Source: Leishmania donovani
Taxonomy: Eukaryota > Euglenozoa > Kinetoplastea > Trypanosomatida > Trypanosomatidae
Assembly (NCBI RefSeq): GCF_000227135.1
Contig: NC_018262.1
Span: 1,825,502-1,889,501, forward strand
Reading direction: 5' to 3'
Length of the DNA stretch: 64,000 bases
Under the pieces are notes generated by a model. It searched no databases. It worked only from the letters and a program-made list of their open reading frames with translations, and had not been told where the DNA came from. The position numbers and the translations under genes are program-made. Shown here one piece after another: positions 58,501 through 64,000 of this stretch. Each line of letters opens with the position of its first letter. Position 1 is the first letter of the stretch.

Positions 58501-59992
58501 TATCAACGTCAAGGAGTGGGACAAGCTGGCGCATTGGTTTGCCACGCACGGTATGGCGAACAAGCACAATAAGTGGATTATTCAGGTGCCGCGCGTGTAC
58601 AAGGTGTTCCGCGCGCAGAACGTCATTGGCAGCTTTGGTCAGTATCTGCAGAATATCTTTCAGCCCTTGTGGGAGGCCTCGCTGCACCCGAGCGAGCATC
58701 CGACGCTGCACAACTTTCTCAATCACGTGAGTGGCTTCGACTCCGTCGACAACGAGGCCACCATCGATCTCCCCTTCACGACGGTCTCGCCGTGGGCTTG
58801 GACGGTCGTCGAAAACCCGCCGTACAACTACTACCTCTACTACCTGTACGCCAACATCCGCACACTCAACGAGTTCCGCGCCTCTCGCGGCTTCTCTACG
58901 TTTGGGCTGCGGCCGCACTGCGGCGAGTCAGGCTCTGAGGTGCACCTTTACGGCGCCTTTCTGTGCGCGAACAGCATCTGCCACGGCATCAACCTGCGCA
59001 ACGATCCACCGATGCAGTATCTCTACTACCTCGCCCAGATTGGTTTGCACGTGTCGCCGCTGAGTAACAACGCTCTTTTCTTGCACTTTTTGAACAATCC
59101 TTTTCCGGACTTCTTCCACCGCGGACTGAATGTGTCGTTGAGCACGGACGATCCGATGATGTTCCACCAAACCCAGGAGCCGTTGATCGAGGAGTACAGC
59201 ATTGCTGCGCGCGTGTGGGGGCTCAGCGCGAACGACCTGTGTGAGATTGCTCGCAACTCCGTGCTGCAGTGCGGCTTCGACAACAACTTCAAGTGCAACG
59301 CAATCGGTGACCGCTGGTTTCTCTCGTCTTCGTTGGGCAACGACTCGCTGCGCACGCACCTCTCTGACATTCGTGTCGCGTTTAGGTTTGAGACCTACCA
59401 CACCGAGTTGCAGCAGCTAGAGCTGTGCTGCGGACGGCCGGTGTCGCGCTTCATGATGACAGCCGCCGAGGAGCGCGCCGTTGACGTCCAGCTCGTCGAT
59501 GTGCAGCGCGAGTACGTCCTTCTCTCCACGCACGATCAGGCGATGGAGGTGATGCTGCGCGAGATGGAGGACACAAAAGCGAAGATCTTGCAGACACGGG
59601 CTCAGGTGGACATCCTGCGACGGCAGCAGCGCTCTCTGCTGGAGAAAATCACGGAGATGGGTATCCGCCGCCAGGAGGCAGAGGAGCAGTCTGCGCAGGA
59701 GAAGGAGCTGCCGTCTCGCAAGGGCCCCCTCTACGTGCGTGAAAAGTCGCAGGTCTCGCAGGTCGGCGGCGGCGATGGTGAACGCTCTTGTGTCTTACGG
59801 AGCCCCACGTGTCCAACACAGCAGGGTGAAACACTGAAGCGTCTTTTGCGCTGGAAGCCGATGCCACCAGACCTGATGCGCTCCGTCACACAGGCGAGTT
59901 TCAGCGGTTCTCGTGGGCGTCCACTTCCGCCGCTGCCAGTGCGGCAGCTGTACCAAAGCACGACAAGCGTTAAGGGCCCTGCGAAATACTGA
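55550..59992 (+). CDS. Double-length AMP deaminase (dead N-copy, active C-copy)
   Basis: This 1480-residue protein carries two AMP deaminase modules. The C-terminal one (about 740-1300) has K-V-D-T-H-I-H (His858, His860), F-N-S-K-Y-N-P, a P-H-C-G-E motif with His1123 and Glu1126, and L-S-T-D-D-P with Asp1200-1201: a full zinc site and catalytic set. AMP deaminase converts AMP to IMP and ammonia. The N-terminal module (about 130-690) follows the same order but reads K-V-D-N-A-V-L (from 217), R-C-T-G for H-C-G-E (492-495) and S-T-E-S-P for S-T-D-D-P (about 569-574). All metal ligands are therefore gone, and it is a pseudoenzyme half. A coiled coil follows at about 1320-1400, then a low-complexity tail. 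The frame is open 41 codons further upstream but without an ATG, so the start is 55550. Confidence 0.93.
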   Translation: MPFSITSSMMDSKSNVGDSATMPMLPEPYHGALFQPASPHSDSASTARFSEKSGQLHSCHGVPHGGLTREPSEMFQVVIDGDDGGVEMRRVHDRIEAALRVRLLYRPLETRVGSRERANPYVSAPMPGRITIVQKDGVYQVSDHDASLFLPIPTWSQYAMDVQKVRLTVGNAGCVNACHHRLGIMQERSRMFFLLNAEMEERANYHKAGGVFSAARKVDNAVLLSESMDAQELLEGVKEMYRRSPEAAVHLRDGSNSTLRELLGAHGVRSADELTVAGLGWKAEKDTPHQGQIDSADCESMAALGAELRFSFTALQGYLCEKVLRRVVSRAERPLLTPQAAEYSVPLYGLQSSELSDLAELMRRKLEGPHPRVQYILSICFTESPPFEVASSCTTLQDQLDNIFLALFKATLAPEDPSNAGVAWLLGQVGGLQMLHAQDGPGRDFDEMAPPPDQVRIGAKQSGLYYMYYLYANLAVLNSLRRRKGLEPLQLRCTGNKPTGMDDLIGAYILSDVITRATKITDYPVLQYLCGLHRVGLTVSPLCDHMEGIVAYKDHPLPHFLHRCLHITLSTESPLRYHHNPRALIEEYATAQKMFRLSSLDMTELAHNSVLMSSFSPEVKRQWLGDNYQLGVEGNEFELSHVTNARLAFRDEAWQLERNMMRDLNLNPPHEVGAGLSRWHHLSNVQEVEYDTVMDNRVRFPRTVLKGPHKDAKAATAAPRVARALDLRHQYIWRPPPPWETAQRHGVETDFQRRTATFNEDEWTYAASDAVFIAYPKSAVHAWPRSLPTLDDFHKHLRELRDICASAEVKEYAHKRLENLDHKFRLHLALNHENEAGTTEDRQSSNRDFYQATKVDTHIHMAAGMTPKQILKFVLAKLKESGDDIAMKKGDDIITLGQLFAKAGITPNLTVDQLNVQADHTLFERFDNFNSKYNPMENGDLRSLLLKTDNFMNGRYFAELIHDVFEQYSRDRYTYAENRLSVYGINVKEWDKLAHWFATHGMANKHNKWIIQVPRVYKVFRAQNVIGSFGQYLQNIFQPLWEASLHPSEHPTLHNFLNHVSGFDSVDNEATIDLPFTTVSPWAWTVVENPPYNYYLYYLYANIRTLNEFRASRGFSTFGLRPHCGESGSEVHLYGAFLCANSICHGINLRNDPPMQYLYYLAQIGLHVSPLSNNALFLHFLNNPFPDFFHRGLNVSLSTDDPMMFHQTQEPLIEEYSIAARVWGLSANDLCEIARNSVLQCGFDNNFKCNAIGDRWFLSSSLGNDSLRTHLSDIRVAFRFETYHTELQQLELCCGRPVSRFMMTAAEERAVDVQLVDVQREYVLLSTHDQAMEVMLREMEDTKAKILQTRAQVDILRRQQRSLLEKITEMGIRRQEAEEQSAQEKELPSRKGPLYVREKSQVSQVGGGDGERSCVLRSPTCPTQQGETLKRLLRWKPMPPDLMRSVTQASFSGSRGRPLPPLPVRQLYQSTTSVKGPAKY

Positions 59993-61204
59993 GGCGGTTC
60001 CAAATGAGCGGATTCGACGTTGTATCACCTTCTTTCAGCCACGCCGTTGTGGCTTTTTTTTTGTTTATTCGAGCAATGATGTGCATTACTGGAATCACAG
60101 GGAGCGCCTTCGCGTGCGAGCCACCACATCTGTTTCCTTTTCGAATTTTCTTCAGTTGCGCATATGTCGGATGCGTGTCGGGGTCTATGAAAGCGAGTAG
60201 GAGAGAGGGTTTGCCCATACCCATGCGTGTGTGTGCGTTTTGGGAGGGTTCTCCTCGTCTGTCTAATCTTCTTCCGCATTGCCACCACTCTTGTACCGAT
60301 TGCAGTCCAGGTGTGATTCGCTTCTCCCTGCCACACACTCACCAAAGCCGCCGAAAAAGATGTTCCAAGTGAAGACAGGTTAACAAGGTCCGACGAGTCT
60401 TTTCGCTCTACTCTTAGGTCAGCCGCCTCTCCTCTACCACGGTGCTCTCCCTCGTTCTTGCTGTGGCCGGGTGCCGTTGCTCTTGTTATCGCTGCAGCAG
60501 GACACTCGGCGTGGGGGAGAACAAGGAGGAGGGATCATGATAGCTCTGAAGATGCCCAGAGCGAAGGCTGCGGTAGCCTCGCACGGTTCTCTCCGTCTCT
60601 CTTCCTGTGTGTCGCACCACTCATTTCTCTGCATCTCTCTCTATCTCCCATTCCCTGTCGCTTGGCGCTCTCCCTCATCTCACCCCTGCATCGCTCCTTG
60701 ACACCTTTTCGCTCAACTTTCGGGTATGTCTCTCTTTCCCAAACGCTGACGCCTACATCTTTTCCCCCTTTATTTTCACACAACGTCGGTGATGGGGCCC
60801 GCGCGCAGAGTAGTGCCTTACAGAATCAACCAACTCGCGTGTCTCTTTTTTGTTTTTTTTCGTTTTCTTCTGTGTGCATGCTTTTGCCCAGCTCGCTTCC
60901 CCCCGCTTCCCCTCTTCTCCGTCCGCCCTCTCCCACGCCATTTTTCTTCTACCCGTCCCCTTTTTTCTGCGCAACAAGAAGGCCAGTGACACTTGTGCGC
61001 GCACATCTTGCTGTAGCTCCTCACTGCTATTCTACAGTTTGTGCTTCCTCTTTGTTTCTCTAGCCTGAGCATCTCACGCCGTCGTCACCATCTTTGCTTG
61101 AAACACCTTCAGGTCGTTTTTTTTTTTTACCTTGGGACTTCCTGTGAAGCCCACCAACTCCGCGCAGACGAGACACAACTACGTCGGAGGTGCAAGCTGC
61201 TGCA
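59993..61204. other. Intergenic region
   Basis: T-runs near 60055, C/T-rich sequence from 60590 onward and a 10-T run near 61119. The best acceptor-like AG is at 61062-61063. No supported gene. Confidence 0.55.
61043..61063 (+). promoter_or_regulatory. Candidate trans-splice acceptor
   Basis: CTTCCTCTTTGTTTCTCTAG with AG at 61062-61063, about 141 nt before the BRCT-gene ATG. Confidence 0.45.
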
Positions 61205-62353
61205 ATGGCCGCGCCGGGCCTATGGGTGTGCTCGAACTGCTCTGTGGAGCAGATGGCGGAGACTACCTACTGCCACATGTGCAAGTTCGCCCGGCCAATG
61301 GATCGCCGCGGTGTGCCGCAGATTTTTTCTGGATACAACATCCACTTCAACGGCATCATCCCTCGCACGATCATGCACCCGAGCCACTCGGTGGAGTGGC
61401 GCATGGCAGAGCGCCACGGTGCTACCTGCTGCACGAGCTTCGACCCCGCAGTAGTCAGCATTCTTGTCTACCGCCCCGGCTATGAGCGCAGCGAGAAGTG
61501 CCGCACCTGCCTTGAACACCACCCGAACATTCCGTGCGTCCCGATCGCGTGGCTGCTGGACTCGCTCCTACAGTCGCGCCAGATTCATCCCTCACTCTAC
61601 CGCCTGACGCGTTTGCTGCCCGTGGCAAACCCGACGGTAGGCGGCACCGACCTGCCTCACCACCAGCACCCATTCTACCAGATCAACAAGTCAGAGTACA
61701 GCATCCCCACCTCCTTCCCCCCCTCCAAGAACAAGGGGCCCAAGAAGTCCGCGGCGGCTGAGGGTGCGAATAACCAGAATGAGGTGCCGGGCGAAATGGA
61801 GGCGGCTATTCCGCCTTTCTTCGATATCGAACCGTTCCGGTGCACAGCTATGTCAGTCTTCGACGCGGCGGTGGCGTGCGCGACCGGCGTGAAAACCGAG
61901 GCTGTCGACGACGACAACGACAAGATCGAGGCTCGCAAAACGAAGCCCGGCATTGAGCTCATTGCCGCGCAGCAGCCGAGCAACAAGGTGGACCGAGCGC
62001 TTTTCAGCGGCATGAATGTGGTGCTCACGCCATCCCTGCAGGGGCAGACGGCGGTTGTGATGACTATTCAGCGATGCGGTGGGAAGATTGCAGAGAAGCG
62101 GGAATCGCTGGAGGCGACGCTGCGGAATAATGTGACTCACGTCATCTACTCCCACGAGGACAAGAAGGATGATGTCATGATCCAGGCAGCGCACCTTATC
62201 AGTACCAACCTCCCCGGGCTTCAGCTGGCTCAATCGAACTGGCTGGAGGACTGCCTCATCCTTGGTGAGCTGTTGCCGCTTCGCGGCATGTACACTCCGA
62301 CCGCAAAGCTGCTAGAGACGCTCAACAAGAAGTACACGAAGGCAAGAAGCTGA
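61205..62353 (+). CDS. Zinc-finger plus BRCT-domain protein
   Basis: This 382-residue protein starts at the ATG at 61205 (an upstream GTG is ignored). Residues 7-26 read W-V-C-x2-C-x10-C-x2-C, the spacing of a RanBP2-type zinc finger, although the usual Asn after the second Cys is Gln16. Residues about 40-150 form a BRCT-like fold with F-S-G-Y-N-I-H-F, a G-A-T-C-C central strand and a W-L-L-D-S-L helix. Residues about 262-365 form a second BRCT: F-S-G-M-N-V-V-L, R-C-G-G-K-I, V-T-H-V-I-Y, and S-N-W-L-E-D-C-L. BRCT pairs bind phosphoproteins, often in DNA repair or CTD-phosphatase (FCP1) settings. The link to either is not shown. Nuclear function is inferred. Confidence 0.8.
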   Translation: MAAPGLWVCSNCSVEQMAETTYCHMCKFARPMDRRGVPQIFSGYNIHFNGIIPRTIMHPSHSVEWRMAERHGATCCTSFDPAVVSILVYRPGYERSEKCRTCLEHHPNIPCVPIAWLLDSLLQSRQIHPSLYRLTRLLPVANPTVGGTDLPHHQHPFYQINKSEYSIPTSFPPSKNKGPKKSAAAEGANNQNEVPGEMEAAIPPFFDIEPFRCTAMSVFDAAVACATGVKTEAVDDDNDKIEARKTKPGIELIAAQQPSNKVDRALFSGMNVVLTPSLQGQTAVVMTIQRCGGKIAEKRESLEATLRNNVTHVIYSHEDKKDDVMIQAAHLISTNLPGLQLAQSNWLEDCLILGELLPLRGMYTPTAKLLETLNKKYTKARS

Positions 62354-64000
62354 ACCCTCTGATACTCGGTTTTCGTCCCTTGCTTGTGTGTGTTCATGGC
62401 TGCACTCAAGGATCCCTGTGCGCCCACTGCCGTGTCGCGTGTGCGTATGTGCTTTCTTCTTTTGTGATTCACACTCTTTGCTTTTCCTTCATTGCCAATG
62501 TCGTAGGTGGGTGGCGGGAGGAGGCGTTCTTCCCTCCGCCCCCGCGTCAGTGCGTGCGTGAAGCCGCATAGTGGGCCCACTTTGTGAATGCGCGTTGTGT
62601 GTGTGCGTGTATCTCTTTCTGGTCTCCATTTCTTCTGCCGCTCCTCGCCGATATATCGTGCAGCTGCGTCATGTTAGTCCCCCTCCTCCTCCCCCTTTTC
62701 AGGTGTTTCTATTTCGTCTTCGAGGCTTTAAACTTCTCCTGTACCGCCGCTGTTTCAGGTCACGCAAGAACGATGATGGGAACCTGCCATCACTGACGCC
62801 GTCTTCCAGGACGGCCTGTTCTTATGTTCCTACCCTCTTTTTCCACCCCTCCAGAACACTTTTGCATGGCAAAAAGCGTGGATGTAGTGGCGAGTGCGTG
62901 TTCACTCTTTTTACTGATTTTATGTGGCTTTCGTTGTCTTTGTGCGCCACTCCTGCTGCTTTCTGTTTTGCGCATTCTGCTGAGATCTTGCGTTGTCGCG
63001 GGGGGGGTGTTGCGCACGATGGCCGCACGCCTCCCCTTCACGGATGTGCGAGCAGGGGGAAGGTGCCCTCCATTCAAGGACGATGATGACCGGCGCGGAT
63101 TTTGTGAACCCACCCTCCCCGTTTTGCGCTTCTGCCGTCAAGGGATTTCCCTAGTCCGGTGCTTTTGTATCTGCGTGCGTGTGAATTGTGAATTGAATGA
63201 GTGAGAACGCTGCGGGCAGTCAGGGAGACGAGGGATGAGCCCCTTCCGGTGCGTGTGTGCTGTGAGGAAGTCGACATCTGTTGCTGGGCAGCTCGCTATG
63301 GAATCGCAGCGAGCACATACGAGCACCAAGGGAGTCGGAAAAGACCTGAGGTGCTGCCGCGATGCACATGCGTTAGATTCCATGGACGAATGCGCACATT
63401 TAGGGAAGCGCGTAACGGAGTCGGTGCCCTTTCTGTTTGAATTTTCGGTTTCGAGGTAGGTATGCGCTGCCTCACACGTTCTTATGCCCGAGAAAGGCAC
63501 AGAGACCAACCCTTGCGAGGCGGTGCAGCCCGAGGAACACGACACAGGAAGGGGGAATAGAAAGAGGAGGTCTTTCCGTGCGACCTCCAGCAGCAGCGAC
63601 CGGAAACAGAAAACAAATGGAAATGCCTTGACTCACAGACTTCATTGTAGAACACGGGCGGGTGGAGGCGCACTTCTTTTTCTTCACCTCTTTGTCTCTC
63701 TTTTTTTCTTAGTATGCTGCCCAAGGACATCGTTCCTTCCACGTTCCAAAACCCCTCCCCCACCGCCACCGCCACCATCTCTCTCTGTTTTTTTTTTTCT
63801 TTCATCATCTACGTCTTTAGTGCCTTTTCTTTATTTGCCTACTTCGTCAATGTGTGTGCGTGCGCGTGCCTCTCTCCCTCTCTCTGTGTGTGGAGGAGGG
63901 GGGAGGGCAAACGTGTTGTGAGTTGGGGATAGTTGACTGCTTGAGAGGATTGGTCTGTGCGCGCATCCTTGTTCTATAGTCCTTCCCTCCTTTGGGTACC
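62354..64000. other. Intergenic region to the window edge
   Basis: Spacer with a C-rich block near 62686, a G-run near 63001, T-runs near 63700 and 63789, and pyrimidine-rich sequence. Short open frames (for example from the ATG at 63714) show no domain. Probably the 3' UTR of the BRCT gene and the leader of a gene starting beyond 64000. Confidence 0.5.

Noticed and set aside
57539..58918. 459-codon open frame on the minus strand
   Set aside because: It is the shadow of the AMP deaminase coding strand, with no family resemblance, and GC-rich genes create such frames.
1..64000. CRISPR arrays, operons, bacterial ribosome binding sites
   Set aside because: The gene structure, spacing and splice-like tracts are eukaryotic; no regular direct-repeat/spacer array is present.
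1..64000. tRNA, rRNA or spliced-leader RNA genes
   Set aside because: I looked for tRNA T-loop patterns and rRNA-like stretches and found none I could support.
1..64000. Strand-switch region
   Set aside because: All supported genes are on the plus strand, so no divergent or convergent switch lies in the window.

Overview
The window looks like nuclear DNA of a trypanosomatid, most probably Leishmania. All convincing genes are on the + strand, intronless and separated by 0.3-2.3 kb of pyrimidine-rich spacer. Coding DNA is GC-rich, and spacers carry (TA)n, (TG)n and (CA)n microsatellites. Three copies of one dispersed repeat that I read as a SIDER-type short retroposon sit just after stop codons. 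This is the expected picture of one directional cluster, transcribed polycistronically and processed by SL trans-splicing. From memory, PSD, GCVH, CyP40 and AMP deaminase lie near each other on Leishmania chromosome 35; I could not check this.

Layout: 1-16.3 kb holds a tandem SET-domain protein cut by the window edge, an extended-PHD protein, a Roadblock (LAMTOR2-like) protein, a mitochondrial OXA1/YidC-like insertase, phosphatidylserine decarboxylase, a coiled-coil protein, a permuted papain-like protein without its catalytic residues and a pseudokinase-like protein. 16.3-34.5 kb holds a Sec63-like J protein with a SIDER behind it, a CGR1-like ribosome biogenesis protein, a dual-specificity phosphatase, SNAPc subunit SNAP50, katanin p80, an interrupted coiled-coil gene with the second SIDER (containing a run of N) and PACRG. 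34.5-41 kb holds a very C-rich tract and then a stretch of lower-GC DNA with a kinesin-13-like motor and a GRP170-type Hsp70; GC-rich coding resumes at the glycine cleavage H protein. 41.4-64 kb holds an amber-interrupted coiled-coil gene, a GAPDH-like protein without its catalytic motif, a small membrane protein, cyclophilin 40, a doubtful membrane protein, a SCAMP followed by an inverted third SIDER, a double-length AMP deaminase (dead N-terminal copy, intact C-terminal copy) and a zinc-finger/BRCT protein.

How the genes relate: they do not form an operon-like pathway, as expected when regulation is post-transcriptional. There are thematic groups: microtubules and flagellum (katanin p80, PACRG, kinesin), secretory pathway (Sec63, GRP170, SCAMP), mitochondrion (OXA1-like, PSD, GCVH), and chromatin or transcription (SET, ePHD, SNAP50, BRCT). 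The most unusual features are the number of pseudoenzymes, the near-identity of the three retroposon copies, two genes broken by in-frame TAG codons, and the lower-GC island bounded by a poly-C tract.
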